64,000 bases of DNA, from contig JAAELY010000270.1 in assembly GCA_024226335.1 (NCBI GenBank), positions 1 to 64,000 on the forward strand, given 5' to 3'. Under the pieces are notes generated by a model. It saw only the letters and a program-made list of their open reading frames with translations, was not told the DNA's origin and did no database searches. Position 1 is the first letter of the stretch; the number at the start of each line of letters is the position of its first letter. Made by a program: the position numbers and the translations under genes. The DNA is from a bacterium (lineage in GTDB: Bacteria; Myxococcota_A; UBA9160; SZUA-336). Below are positions 25,776-35,149 of this stretch, in pieces.

Positions 25776-25872
25776 TACCGCGCGTTGCAGGAATGCGATG
25801 GAAGCGCGAACGCGATTCTGGCATACAAGAGTCCGGCGCCGCGATGATATGGCGTGCAGGAGGCGACTCTCC

Positions 25873-26598
25873 TTGGCCGATACCGCACTATTCGTAACCT
25901 GCCTGGTCGACCAGCTCTTTCCCCAGGTGGGCGAGGCGACGGTCGATCTTCTGGAACAGTCCGGATGTACGGTCGCTTTTCCCTCGGCGCAGACTTGTTG
26001 CGGACAACCTCTGTTCAATACGGGCTACCGCGCGGAGGCCGCGCCGCTGGCCAGGCGTTTCATCGAGATCTTCGAAGACTTCGAACGGGTTGTCACTCCT
26101 TCCGGTTCCTGTGCCAGCATGGTTCGCGTTTTCTACACGGACCTGTTGCGCGACGAACCCGAATGGGCACGGCGTGCCGAAGCACTGGCGGCCAGGACTT
26201 TCGAGTTGACTGAATTCCTGGATCGCACATCGTTTTCCTCGGGTGCGAACCTGGAGGCCAGGGTCGTCTACCACCCTTCCTGTCATCTGAAACGCGAACT
26301 CGGGGTCGATGAGGCCCCGCGACGTCTGCTTCGACAGGTGCGCGGGCTCGAACTGATTGGACTCGACGATGGGGATCGATGTTGCGGATTTGGAGGTGCG
26401 TTCAGCGTCAAGCTCCCGGAACTTTCCAGCGCGATCCTCGAAGAGAAGCTGAAGGCGCTCGAAAATTGTGATGCGCAGTTCATTACCGCTGCGGATACCG
26501 GCTGTCTGATGCAACTGGGCGGTGCACTGAGTCGCAGGGGCTCCGGAGTGCGTGCCGTGCACATTGCCGAACTGCTGGCGGGAAGAGTCGCGTTGTGA
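25873..26598 (+). CDS. lutA: lactate utilization protein LutA (CCG-domain Fe-S subunit)
   Basis: 241 residues. Two CCG domains are visible: TCCGQPLFNTGYR and, later, RCCGFGGAFSVKLPELS, as in LutA/YkgE. With LutB and LutC it oxidises L-lactate to pyruvate at the membrane. I chose the TTG at 25873 because AGGAGG lies 9 bases upstream and the resulting N-terminus (ADTALFVTCLVDQLFP) matches the family, which starts right at this strand. ATG 25849 would add 8 residues. It follows modC by 97 bases. Confidence 0.9.
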   Translation: MADTALFVTCLVDQLFPQVGEATVDLLEQSGCTVAFPSAQTCCGQPLFNTGYRAEAAPLARRFIEIFEDFERVVTPSGSCASMVRVFYTDLLRDEPEWARRAEALAARTFELTEFLDRTSFSSGANLEARVVYHPSCHLKRELGVDEAPRRLLRQVRGLELIGLDDGDRCCGFGGAFSVKLPELSSAILEEKLKALENCDAQFITAADTGCLMQLGGALSRRGSGVRAVHIAELLAGRVAL

Positions 26599-28022
26599 AG
26601 ATCGAATCCGAGCAGTTCGATCGGGCCGCGAGTTCGGCGATGGCAGATGAACGACTGCAGGCGGCGCTCTCGGATGCAACCGATCGCCTGCGCGATCGCC
26701 GCGCACAAGCCTTCGCAGAGTTTCCCGAAGGCGAGCGGTTGCGAGATAGGGCGAGGCAGATCAAACGCCACACGATCGATACGCTCGACACGCAACTCAG
26801 CCTGCTCGCTGAGCGTTTCGAGGCCGTCGGTGGAGTCGTGCACTGGGCCGAAGACGCCGCGCGCGCTAAGGAAGTGATTCTGGGCCTCGCGACCGAACGC
26901 AAGGCGAAGCTTGCGGTGAAGAGCAAGTCGATGACCACCGAAGAACTCGGACTGGCCGATGCCCTCAGCGACGCGGGGATTACTCCGCTCGAGACGGACC
27001 TGGGTGAGTACATCATCCAGATCGCCGGAGAGACTCCCTCGCACATCATCGTTCCGGCGATTCACAAGACCTTCGACGACGTGGCCGACCTGCTCGAGGA
27101 AAAGCATGGGACGGCGCGCTGCGAGGAACATCAAGCAATTACACAGGAGGCGCGCGATCGGCTTCGCAGCAGCTTCCTGGAAGCTGATCTGGGGATCAGC
27201 GGCGTGAACTTCGCCGTCGCCGAGACGGGAAGCCTGGTGATCGTCGAGAACGAGGGCAACGCTCGGCTCAGTACGAGTTTGCCGCGTTGCCACATCGCCG
27301 TGATGGGTATGGAAAAGGTCGTTCCTGACCTGGAGGCGGTTTCGGTCTTCCTGCGCATTCTGGCGCGCAGTGCGACGGGCCAGAAGATGTCGAGTTACGT
27401 CTCTGTGATCACCGGCCCCCGGCGCTCTGGGGAGGAGGACGGGCCAGACGAGCTGCATCTGGTCATCGTCGACAACGGGCGTTCGAAACTCTTGGCGGAT
27501 CGGGCACTCCGCGAATCGCTGTACTGCATTCGTTGCGGCGCCTGCCTGAATATCTGTCCCGTCTACCGACACGCTGGTGGGCACGCCTACGGCTGGGTCT
27601 ACCCCGGACCGATCGGCTCCGTGATCAACCCGACCCTGCTCGGGCCCGAGCGGGCAGCACCTCTCCCATTCGCATCTTCGTTATGCGGCGCGTGTCGCGA
27701 CGTCTGTCCTGTGCGCATCAATCTTCCGCACCTCCTGCTGCATCAGCGCGATGCCGTGGTTCGCGCCAGTTCGACGGCTCGAATTCCCGGCCGAAGCGGT
27801 TTCAAGGGTTGGGTCGAGCGCAGCCTGGTGCGAGCTTACGCTCGTGTGATGAGGTCCGAGCGGCTCTACGGCCGGGCCGGCCGTCTGGCCCGGGGGATCG
27901 GGGCGCGCTTTGCCAGCGGAGGACGCATCCGTCGAGCACCCGGGCTGGGAGCGTGGATGTCGACGCGCGATTTTCCGGAGCCTCCAAAGAAGAGCTTTCG
28001 CGAGCGTTGGGAAGAGAAATGA
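26595..28022 (+). CDS. lutB: lactate utilization protein LutB (ferredoxin-like Fe-S subunit)
   Basis: 475 residues. The N-terminal LUD domain includes KSKSMTTEELGL, GVNFAVAETGSLVIVENEGN and MGMEKVVPDL. Two 4Fe-4S motifs follow, YCIRCGACLNICPVYR near residue 315 and LCGACRDVCPVRINLP near residue 365, then a C-terminal helical region. This is the normal LutB/YkgF layout. GTGA overlap with lutA and ATGA overlap with lutC indicate coupled translation. Confidence 0.95.
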   Translation: MKIESEQFDRAASSAMADERLQAALSDATDRLRDRRAQAFAEFPEGERLRDRARQIKRHTIDTLDTQLSLLAERFEAVGGVVHWAEDAARAKEVILGLATERKAKLAVKSKSMTTEELGLADALSDAGITPLETDLGEYIIQIAGETPSHIIVPAIHKTFDDVADLLEEKHGTARCEEHQAITQEARDRLRSSFLEADLGISGVNFAVAETGSLVIVENEGNARLSTSLPRCHIAVMGMEKVVPDLEAVSVFLRILARSATGQKMSSYVSVITGPRRSGEEDGPDELHLVIVDNGRSKLLADRALRESLYCIRCGACLNICPVYRHAGGHAYGWVYPGPIGSVINPTLLGPERAAPLPFASSLCGACRDVCPVRINLPHLLLHQRDAVVRASSTARIPGRSGFKGWVERSLVRAYARVMRSERLYGRAGRLARGIGARFASGGRIRRAPGLGAWMSTRDFPEPPKKSFRERWEEK

Positions 28023-28759
28023 GGGATCCGCTAACCCGCGGCGTGGACCGTCAGACTTTCCTCACCCGCGTGACCAAAGCACTTGCTGCGCTTCCGGGCG
28101 CGGCCGCTGACCCACTCGAACCGGCGCCTGCAATTGCCGTGGATGCACGATCCCGGGAAGAGATCGTGACCGAGTTCAGTGAAGAGGCAAGTGCAGCGGA
28201 TGCGACACTTGCACGAGCGGGATCCCTTTCCGAACTGCGAGAGCAGATCGTGAGCTTTCTCGCCGCGCACGAACACGCCACGCTCGTGCGAGCCGACACT
28301 CCCCTGATTCGCCGTCTCGAGTTGGATCGTCCTCTCCAAGACGTCGGAGTCTCCGTGATCGCCGCGGACGCTAGAGCTCTCGAGTCACGAGACTCACTCC
28401 GAGCCGCGACAGAGCGTTCGCCCGTGGGGCTGACCGAGGTCGACTGGGCCATCTCCGAGACGGGAACGCTGGCGATTCTGCATCGGCCGGGGCAGGGCCG
28501 TGCGGTATCGTTGCTGCCTTCGACGCATCTCGCGATTCTACCCACGTCGCGAATTCTGCCGGACATCGGAGCGGTGCTCGGGCGTCTAGCGCCGGGGGAA
28601 CTGCCCAGTGCAGTCACGTTCATTACGGGCCCGAGCCGCACTGCCGACGTCGAGATGGTCATCATCAAAGGAGTGCACGGCCCCAGGGAATTGCACGTGA
28701 TCTTGTTCGACGATTCCGGGGATCCGGCCTCGCCGTCCCTGAAATCACGGATCGGGTAG
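28019..28759 (+). CDS. lutC: lactate utilization protein LutC
   Basis: 246 residues with a LUD domain: VGLTEVDWAISETGTLAIL, SLLPSTHLAILPTSRILPDI, FITGPSRTADVEMVIIKGVHGPRELHV (in parts). This is the third subunit of the LutABC lactate oxidase. The ATG overlaps the lutB stop (ATGA). No lutR or lctP/lldP permease gene is adjacent, so control and uptake lie elsewhere. Confidence 0.92.
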   Translation: MRDPLTRGVDRQTFLTRVTKALAALPGAAADPLEPAPAIAVDARSREEIVTEFSEEASAADATLARAGSLSELREQIVSFLAAHEHATLVRADTPLIRRLELDRPLQDVGVSVIAADARALESRDSLRAATERSPVGLTEVDWAISETGTLAILHRPGQGRAVSLLPSTHLAILPTSRILPDIGAVLGRLAPGELPSAVTFITGPSRTADVEMVIIKGVHGPRELHVILFDDSGDPASPSLKSRIG

Positions 28760-28803
28760 AATTCGCAGGCTCGAATTCCGGGCCAATAGGGAGGTGACGT
28801 TCG

Positions 28804-29196
28804 ATGAGTGACCGAGAGATCATTCTGCCCAAAGGCAGCGAGGCCACGTACACGCAACTCCACTTTGCACCGGCGGTGCGCATGGGTGACACGCTCCACT
28901 GTTCCGGGCAGACGGGAAGCGGAGCCGACGGAAAACTGCCAGAGAATCCCGAAGAACAGTTCGCCAATGCGTTCAAGAACGTGGAAACCGTACTGTCTGC
29001 AGCAGGTGCGAGTCTGAGTGATATCGTGGAACTCGTCACCTATCACGTCGGTTTCAACGAGCACATCGCCAGCTTCATGAAGGTGAAGGACGCCTTCATC
29101 AAGGAGCCCTATCCCGCCTGGACCGCGGTCGGGGTGAGTGAGCTGGCATTTGGTGCCGTCGTGGAGATCAAGGCCACGGCCCGGACCCGCGATTGA
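28804..29196 (+). CDS. RidA/YjgF/YER057c-family protein, catalytic Arg missing
   Basis: 130 residues. The fold signature is present: FAPAVRMGDTLHCSGQTG, NPEEQFANAFKNVETVLSAAG, DIVELVTYHV and a C-terminal VVEIKATA strand. In true RidA imine deaminases the stretch before that strand is P-x-R-[ST]-x-V; here it reads YPAWTAVGV, so the Arg that binds the imine acid carboxylate is absent. It may belong to one of the non-deaminating subgroups. GGAGG lies 8 bases before the start. The stop overlaps the GH3 start. Confidence 0.85.
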   Translation: MSDREIILPKGSEATYTQLHFAPAVRMGDTLHCSGQTGSGADGKLPENPEEQFANAFKNVETVLSAAGASLSDIVELVTYHVGFNEHIASFMKVKDAFIKEPYPAWTAVGVSELAFGAVVEIKATARTRD

Positions 29197-31553
29197 TGGA
29201 TCCGGAGCCCTATAGGCGAGCCGATCTGCCGATCGAAGAACGCGTCGAGGATCTGCTCGCCCGCATGACTCTGTCGGAGAAGCTCGCGCAGATCGGTTGT
29301 GTGTGGTCGACCAATCTGGTCGACGATCAGGGCTTCTCCGAGGAGCAGGCGCGCGAGCATCTCGCGCACGGGATCGGTCACGTTACACGGCTTTCGGGCA
29401 ATACCGGTCTGCAACCAGAGCAGGCCGCGGAGTTGATGAACCGGATCCAGAAGTTTCTGGTCGAGGAATCCCGACTGGGGATTCCCGCCGTCGTTCACGA
29501 AGAATCGTGTGCGGGATTCCTCTCTCGTGATGCGACTCAGTTTCCACAGGCCATCGGGCTCGCCAGCACCTGGGAACCCGAACTGGTCGAGGCGATGTGC
29601 GGCGTGATCCGCGAACAGATGCGGGCCGTCGGTGCGCTGCACACGCTCGCGCCCGTGCTCGATGTAGCACGTGACCCGCGCTGGGGGCGAACGGAAGAGA
29701 CCTTCGGAGAAGATCCCTATCTGGTGGGCCGAATGGGTGTCGCCTACGTGCGCGGACTGCAGACCGACGACCTGACTCAGGGTGTCGTGGCGACGGGCAA
29801 GCACTTCCTCGGCTACGGCGCCGGGGAAGGCGGAATGAACTGGGCTCCCGCACACATCGGAGAGCGTGAGTTGCGTGAGATCTACGCAGTGCCGTTCGAG
29901 GCGGCGATTCGCGAGGCGGGCCTGGCTTCGATGATGAACTCCTACGGCGAGATCGACGGCGTGCCCTGTGGTGCGTCCCCTCGTGTTCTCGACGATCTAC
30001 TGCGCAAAGAACTGGGATTCGAGGGCGTCGTCGTCGCGGACTACTTCACGGTGCTCACTCTCCTGACCTACCACAAGATAGCCGCGACCCCGGGAGAGGC
30101 GGCGCGCATCGCGCTCGAAGCGGGCATCGACGTGGAGTTGCCCAAACTCGAGTGTTACGGGGAACCCTTGGGGCAGATGGTCGAAAGCGGCGTTGTTCCG
30201 GTCGAATGGGTCGATCGTGCGGTGGCTCGGCTTCTGCGCATGAAGTTCTCCGTCGGCTTGTTCGAGCAGCCCTTCGTCGATGCCGAGCGGGCGGCCGCGG
30301 TTTTCGACACACCCGCGCAACGAGGGCTTGCGCGGCGCATCGCGCAGAAATCCATCGTGTTGTTGAAGAACGAAGCGCAGGTGCTTCCGCTCGATCGCGA
30401 CATCACATCGATCGCGGTGATCGGGCCGAGTTCTGATAGTGGGCGCCTGCTACTGGGAGACTACAGCTATCCCGCGCATCTCGAAATCCTGTACGAGGGT
30501 GAGCAAGCACCGGACGCACTCGCACCGGTCAGCGAGAGCAGTTCGTTGAAGGCGGGGCCGTACTTCGTGGAGATCGTCTCGGTGCTTCAGGGCATCTTGT
30601 CGGTGGTCGGTGACTCGACCGATGTTCGCGTGGCTGCCGGTTGTGCGACGACCGGCGACGATACTGAGGGCTTTGCCGCTGCGGTCGAAGCGGCGCGCAG
30701 CGCACGTGTGGCGGTCGTCGTCGTAGGCGGCCGGTCCGGACTTACCGAAAACTCGACCAGCGGCGAATTCAACGATCGCGCCGATCTCGGTCTGCCGGGG
30801 GTGCAGGAGCAGTTGGTCGCAGCCGTGATTGCGACGGGAACGCCGACCGTCGTGGTTCTGATCAACGGTCGACCTCTCGCCCTCGCGCAGATTGCGCAAG
30901 ATGCGGCCGCAATCCTCGAAGCCTGGCTCCCCGGAGAGGAGGGCGGCGCGGCGGTGGCCGATATCCTGTTCGGCGACGTGAATCCAGCCGGTCGTCTGCC
31001 CGTTTCGTTGCCTCGTTCCGTAGGGCAGGTGCCCGTGTTCTACAACCACAAACCTTCCGGCGGGCGCAGCCAGATTCGCGGTCATTACAACGATTTGTCG
31101 AACGAGCCCCTTTTCCCGTTCGGATTTGGACTCAGCTACAGCACTTTCGAATACGCGAATCTCGAGATCAGCCCGACGCGAACGACGGCCCCCGGATGCG
31201 TTTCGATCTCGGCCGACGTGCGAAACATCGGACCGCATGACGGAGAGGAGGTCGTTCAGCTCTACGTAAATGACGTGGTCGCGAGCATCACCCGTCCGGT
31301 CAAGCAACTGGTCGGCTTCGCGCGCATCGCACTCGACGCAGGGCAGGTGCGCCGGGTTCGTTTTGAACTCGATCTGAACCAGCTCGCCTTTCTCGACGCG
31401 CAGATGCAGAGAATCATCGAACCCGGGCAGTTTCACTTCATGCTGGGCGCATCCTCACAGGACATCCGTCTCGAAGGGGACCTCGAGATCGAGGGAAAGG
31501 TCCAGGCGGTCCGATCGGCCGATCTGCAACCGACGCGCGTCGAAGTGCAATAG
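29196..31553 (+). CDS. GH3-family beta-glycosidase (glucosidase/xylosidase)
   Basis: 785 residues. The N-terminal TIM barrel shows RLGIPAVVHEE, APVLDVARDPRWGRTEETFGEDPYL, ATGKHFLGYGA and the nucleophile Asp in GVVVADYF. The alpha/beta sandwich (IAVIGPSSDSGRLLLGDYSYP) and a fibronectin-III-like C-terminal domain (VRNIGPHDGEEVVQLYV) complete the long GH3 form. There is no signal peptide, so it likely acts in the cytoplasm. It overlaps the ridA-like stop by 1 base and precedes xylulokinase, pointing to xylosides or related oligosaccharides. Confidence 0.93.
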   Translation: MDPEPYRRADLPIEERVEDLLARMTLSEKLAQIGCVWSTNLVDDQGFSEEQAREHLAHGIGHVTRLSGNTGLQPEQAAELMNRIQKFLVEESRLGIPAVVHEESCAGFLSRDATQFPQAIGLASTWEPELVEAMCGVIREQMRAVGALHTLAPVLDVARDPRWGRTEETFGEDPYLVGRMGVAYVRGLQTDDLTQGVVATGKHFLGYGAGEGGMNWAPAHIGERELREIYAVPFEAAIREAGLASMMNSYGEIDGVPCGASPRVLDDLLRKELGFEGVVVADYFTVLTLLTYHKIAATPGEAARIALEAGIDVELPKLECYGEPLGQMVESGVVPVEWVDRAVARLLRMKFSVGLFEQPFVDAERAAAVFDTPAQRGLARRIAQKSIVLLKNEAQVLPLDRDITSIAVIGPSSDSGRLLLGDYSYPAHLEILYEGEQAPDALAPVSESSSLKAGPYFVEIVSVLQGILSVVGDSTDVRVAAGCATTGDDTEGFAAAVEAARSARVAVVVVGGRSGLTENSTSGEFNDRADLGLPGVQEQLVAAVIATGTPTVVVLINGRPLALAQIAQDAAAILEAWLPGEEGGAAVADILFGDVNPAGRLPVSLPRSVGQVPVFYNHKPSGGRSQIRGHYNDLSNEPLFPFGFGLSYSTFEYANLEISPTRTTAPGCVSISADVRNIGPHDGEEVVQLYVNDVVASITRPVKQLVGFARIALDAGQVRRVRFELDLNQLAFLDAQMQRIIEPGQFHFMLGASSQDIRLEGDLEIEGKVQAVRSADLQPTRVEVQ

Positions 31554-31561
31554 TCGAGTTT

Positions 31562-33040
31562 ATGTACCTGGGCATCGATCTCGGAACTTCTGCGGTCAAG
31601 GTCGTACTCGTCGACGAGCGGCAGAGCATCCTGGCGCAGGAGAGCGCTTCGCTCGAAGTGCAACGCCCGCACCCTCTTTGGTCGGAACAGGATCCCGATT
31701 CCTGGTGGGAGGCAACAGCGACCGCGATCGGACGAATCGCGCAGACGCGGAGCACCGAACTGACGGGACTGCGGGGCATCGGTCTGGCGGGACAGATGCA
31801 CGGCGCGACTCTACTGGATGCGGCCGATCGTGTGCTGCGACCTGCAATCCTCTGGAACGACGGACGCTCGGCCGAGCAATGCGTGGAACTCGAACGCCGC
31901 GTGCCCGATAGCCGCAAGCTCACCGGAAATCTGGCGATGCCGGGATTTACGGCACCGAAACTCCTGTGGCTTGCACGTCACGAACCGGAGGTGTTCGCGA
32001 GCGTCGCGTGCGTGCTACTGCCGAAGGACTATCTGCGCCTTCGCTTGTCCGGTGATCGCGCGACCGACTTATCCGACGCTGCGGGTACGCTCTGGCTCGA
32101 CGTCGGCCGTCGTTCCTGGTCAGACGAGATGATCAGCGCGACCGGGCTTTCTTGCACGGCGATGCCCGAACTCTTCGAAGGCAGCCAGCCAACCGGCGTG
32201 CTGTCCGACGGCCTGGCGGATGAATGGGGCATCCCGCACGACGTGCCGATCGCAGCCGGTGCCGGAGACCAGGCCGGTGGTGCGGCCGGGGTCGGTGTCG
32301 TGCGCCCCGGATCTGCTCTGCTCTCCCTGGGAACCTCGGGCGTGTACTTCGTTTCGAACGAACGCTACGCTCCGAATCCCGATGGCGCAGTGCACACATT
32401 CTGCCACTGCGTTCCGCAGACCTGGCATCAGATGTCGGTGATTCTCAGCGCCGCGAGTTGTCTGAGCTGGGTGTGCGAACTCACCGGCGCCGCCGACGAA
32501 GCGGCCATGCTGGCCGAGATCGAAGCCGAACCCGGCGGAGCGGGAACGGAGATCTTTCTGCCCTATCTGACCGGTGAACGCACCCCGCATAATGATCCGC
32601 ACGCCCGCGGCGTGTTTTTCGGCCTGGATGCGTCGACCACGCGTGCAAGGCTCGGGCGGGCCGTGCTCGAGGGCGTGGCCTTTGCGCTTGCAGACGGCCA
32701 ACGCGTTCTACTGGAGGCGGGGGCCAGAATCGACTCCGTGGCCGTGATCGGGGGCGGGGCGCGTAGTGCCTACTGGGGCCAGATGTTGGCCAGCGTTTTG
32801 GGGCGCACACTCGATTACCCGCGCGATGCCGAGGTAGGCCCTGCGTTTGGAGCCGCGCGCCTGGCCCGGCTCGCCGTCACGAGAGAGGATCCGCTGCAGG
32901 TCTGCGGCTCGCCGCCGCTCGAACGCAGCGTGGATCCCGAACCCGGACAACAGGCGCTCTACGCCGAAGGCTACCTGCGTTATCGGGAACTCTACTCCGA
33001 TCTACGCCAGGCGTTTGTGCGAAGCGGTTCGCGCATTTGA
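31562..33040 (+). CDS. xylB: xylulokinase (FGGY kinase)
   Basis: 492 residues. MYLGIDLGTSAVKVVLVD is the first ATP/sugar motif; GQMHGATLLD is the hallmark of xylulokinases, GAGDQAGGAAGVG contains the catalytic Asp, and VAVIGGGARSAYWGQMLA is the FGGY adenosine motif. It phosphorylates D-xylulose for the pentose phosphate pathway. It begins 8 bases after the GH3 gene. No xylA is in this window. Confidence 0.93.
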   Translation: MYLGIDLGTSAVKVVLVDERQSILAQESASLEVQRPHPLWSEQDPDSWWEATATAIGRIAQTRSTELTGLRGIGLAGQMHGATLLDAADRVLRPAILWNDGRSAEQCVELERRVPDSRKLTGNLAMPGFTAPKLLWLARHEPEVFASVACVLLPKDYLRLRLSGDRATDLSDAAGTLWLDVGRRSWSDEMISATGLSCTAMPELFEGSQPTGVLSDGLADEWGIPHDVPIAAGAGDQAGGAAGVGVVRPGSALLSLGTSGVYFVSNERYAPNPDGAVHTFCHCVPQTWHQMSVILSAASCLSWVCELTGAADEAAMLAEIEAEPGGAGTEIFLPYLTGERTPHNDPHARGVFFGLDASTTRARLGRAVLEGVAFALADGQRVLLEAGARIDSVAVIGGGARSAYWGQMLASVLGRTLDYPRDAEVGPAFGAARLARLAVTREDPLQVCGSPPLERSVDPEPGQQALYAEGYLRYRELYSDLRQAFVRSGSRI

Positions 33041-33106
33041 TCTCGAGACCGAAGCCCGGCAAGATCATTCGCCCTTCGCGAATGCGCACGGAGTTCCCGA
33101 CCTCAT

Positions 33107-34000
33107 ATGAGTGACAATCCACCGAGCGGAGATCGAGTTTCCATCTGGCTCCTGGGCCTGGGCGCGGTGCTCGGTCTGGTGGTCGCTTCGGCCAGTCTGA
33201 TTGAAAACCGGGGCGATGCGATCGTCCTGCCAGAACAGGACGTGGCCCACGTGAATTCCGTACCCATCCGTCGCGCGGATTTCGAGCGTCTGGTCGCGGG
33301 ACTCGAAAGCGACACCCGACGCCGGGCGGACGAGCAGACCCGTCGACGCGTACTGGATCGCATGATCGAAGAAGAACTGCTGGTCCAACGCGGCGTGGGA
33401 CTGGGCTTTCTCCAGGCCGATCGGAAAGTGCGCGCCAATCTCGTCTCCGCGGTGATCGCGGCCGTTACCGGCGACGCCGAAGATCGCGAACCCAGCAAAC
33501 GCGAACTGACGGAGTTCTACCGGGAAAATATGGATTTCTTCACCCAACCCGGACGCATTCGCGTTCGCCAGGTGTTCTTCCGCGTCCCGGATCCCGCAGC
33601 GCAAGACGAAGTGGCGGCGCGCGCAAGTCAAGCCGCGAAACGATTGCGAGCTGGCGATGATTTCTCGAGCGTGCGCACGGAGCTGGGCAGTGCAGAGGTC
33701 TCGATTCTGCCGGATGCGCTCCTGCCGGCGACCAAGTTGCGCGAGTACGTCGGCCCGACCGCGTTGCGCACGGCTCTCGCGCTGGCCGATGGTGAGTTCA
33801 GCGATCCCGTGCGCTCGGGGATGGGGTATCACGTTCTCTGGCGCCTGGCGTCGGAGCCCGATTACACGCCCGAGCTGAGCGAAATCGAAGTCCCGGTTCA
33901 GTCGGAGTGGCGGCGTCGCACAGGAGACCGAGCTCTCCGGGAGTACCTCGACGAACTCCGGACAGATGCCGAGGTCGCCGTCGCTCCCGAGCTGCGCTGA
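33107..34000 (+). CDS. membrane-anchored PpiC-type peptidyl-prolyl isomerase
   Basis: 297 residues. An N-terminal anchor (IWLLGLGAVLGLVVASASL) is followed by a SurA_N-like helical part (RRRVLDRMIEEELLVQRGVGLGFL) and a parvulin domain from about residue 145 (RIRVRQVFFRVP, FSSVRTELG, GEFSDPVRSGMGYHVLWRL). It is probably a periplasmic chaperone/foldase. The sequence between the helical part and the parvulin core is typical of PpiD/SurA-like deltaproteobacterial proteins. It lies 66 bases after xylB. Confidence 0.85.
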   Translation: MSDNPPSGDRVSIWLLGLGAVLGLVVASASLIENRGDAIVLPEQDVAHVNSVPIRRADFERLVAGLESDTRRRADEQTRRRVLDRMIEEELLVQRGVGLGFLQADRKVRANLVSAVIAAVTGDAEDREPSKRELTEFYRENMDFFTQPGRIRVRQVFFRVPDPAAQDEVAARASQAAKRLRAGDDFSSVRTELGSAEVSILPDALLPATKLREYVGPTALRTALALADGEFSDPVRSGMGYHVLWRLASEPDYTPELSEIEVPVQSEWRRRTGDRALREYLDELRTDAEVAVAPELR

Positions 34001-34184
34001 ACGAACTCGGCTTCCAGCCATGGCTCGCTCCGGGCTCCAGTCCCACGGCCAGTTCCCCCGAGCGCAGCAACCGGACGACACAGGCTGTCGCCTGAGTCCT
34101 GCACCCGGGTCTCAAAACCTCCCCCGCGCCCCCGAATCGCTGGCATGGGAGTTGCTCCATGAAGCGGATCTCCAGGAGGTAGCC

Positions 34185-34766
34185 ATGGATCGAACTCTGC
34201 AAGCCGAAGCCACCATCAGCGATCACGTCCTGTACGCGATTGGCGGAGCGGCGATCCCATTGCCATTGCTCGATATCGCAGCGGTCAGCGCCATTCAACT
34301 CAATCTCGTGCGGGACCTGTCTCAGATCTACGATGTCGAGCACGACATCACCGCCGGTCGGACCTTGATCACTTCCCTGGTGGGCGCCTCGCTGCCACGG
34401 CTGGGGGCTAGTCTGGTCAAGCTCCTGCCCGGTGCGGGCTGGCTGGCGGGTACGCTCACCCAGGTGGCGCTCTCCGGCGCGACCACCTACGCCGTGGGCC
34501 ACTCATTTCGCACGATCTTCGAGTCCGGTCGCGAGATCTCGAGTGTTCGCGTCGAGGAGGTGCGCGGCATGTACGACGAATTCGTCGCCGAAGGGAGTCG
34601 CGTGACGGAACAGGTCCGCGAGCGCGAGCGCGAAGACACCGAACGCCGTCCTCGTCTGCGCGGGATTGCCCGTGCCCTGGCTCGACTCGAGCGTATGCGC
34701 GACAGCGGTTCGATCACGGATCTGGAGTTCGAACGCCTCAAGGCTGTCGCGCTGTCTCACGTCTAG
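34185..34766 (+). CDS. DUF697-type membrane protein with C-terminal SHOCT-like motif
   Basis: 193 residues. The DUF697 pattern is visible: VLYAIGGAAIPLPLLDIAAVSAIQLNLVRDL (in parts), IYDVEH and two hydrophobic segments around GASLPRLGASLVKLLPGAGWLAG. The last ~30 residues (LARLERMRDSGSITDLEFERLKA) match the SHOCT pattern, an oligomerisation motif found at the ends of membrane proteins. The ATG at 34185 has GGAGGT 5 bases upstream; longer frames have no support. Function unknown. Confidence 0.75.
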   Translation: MDRTLQAEATISDHVLYAIGGAAIPLPLLDIAAVSAIQLNLVRDLSQIYDVEHDITAGRTLITSLVGASLPRLGASLVKLLPGAGWLAGTLTQVALSGATTYAVGHSFRTIFESGREISSVRVEEVRGMYDEFVAEGSRVTEQVREREREDTERRPRLRGIARALARLERMRDSGSITDLEFERLKAVALSHV

Positions 34767-35149
34767 CAGGGAAGTGCGATACCACAGGGATTAGCGATCT
34801 TCTCCCTCTGCCATGCGATTGTCCTCGCCTCCGAACAGACCACTGAACAACGGAGCCAGCCTGCGCCGTAGATCCTCGGGCTTGGTTCTCGGGTGGGTAA
34901 GTCGTTCGAGACCGAATGCGCGGCTGATTGCCAGGATCGTACGAGCCGAGTCCATCGGACGCGATACGACGACCCTCTCGAGAGCTTCGCGATCTGGCCG
35001 GTGCACAGGCGCGCTCGGCCCCGGCCGGACGTAGGTCACACTCGGAAGCCCAGCTCTGGCAGCTCCACAACTGGATGCTCGACCAGCTCGCGAAAGACTA
35101 GCCCGTTCGAAGATTCACTTTCCAAACGGAAGGTCAGATCCGCGCAGGC
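34767..35149. other. unresolved 383-base stretch with competing short open frames
   Basis: Minus strand 35039-34791 reads 82 codons from a GTG with plausible codon use (DSARTILAISRAFGLERL, RRRLAPLFSGLFGG). Plus strand ending at 35101 reads about 57 codons ending LWQLHNWMLDQLAKD. Both look protein-like and cannot both be real; neither has a clear ribosome site or family. One may be the remnant of a longer gene. Confidence 0.4.

Noticed and set aside
24825-26018. A ~400-codon minus-strand frame across modC and lutA
   Set aside because: It is opposite two genes with complete family signatures and has no protein-like domain.
26283-27584. A 433-codon minus-strand frame opposite lutB
   Set aside because: Antisense shadow in GC-rich DNA; lutB has both Fe-S motifs and coupled start and stop.
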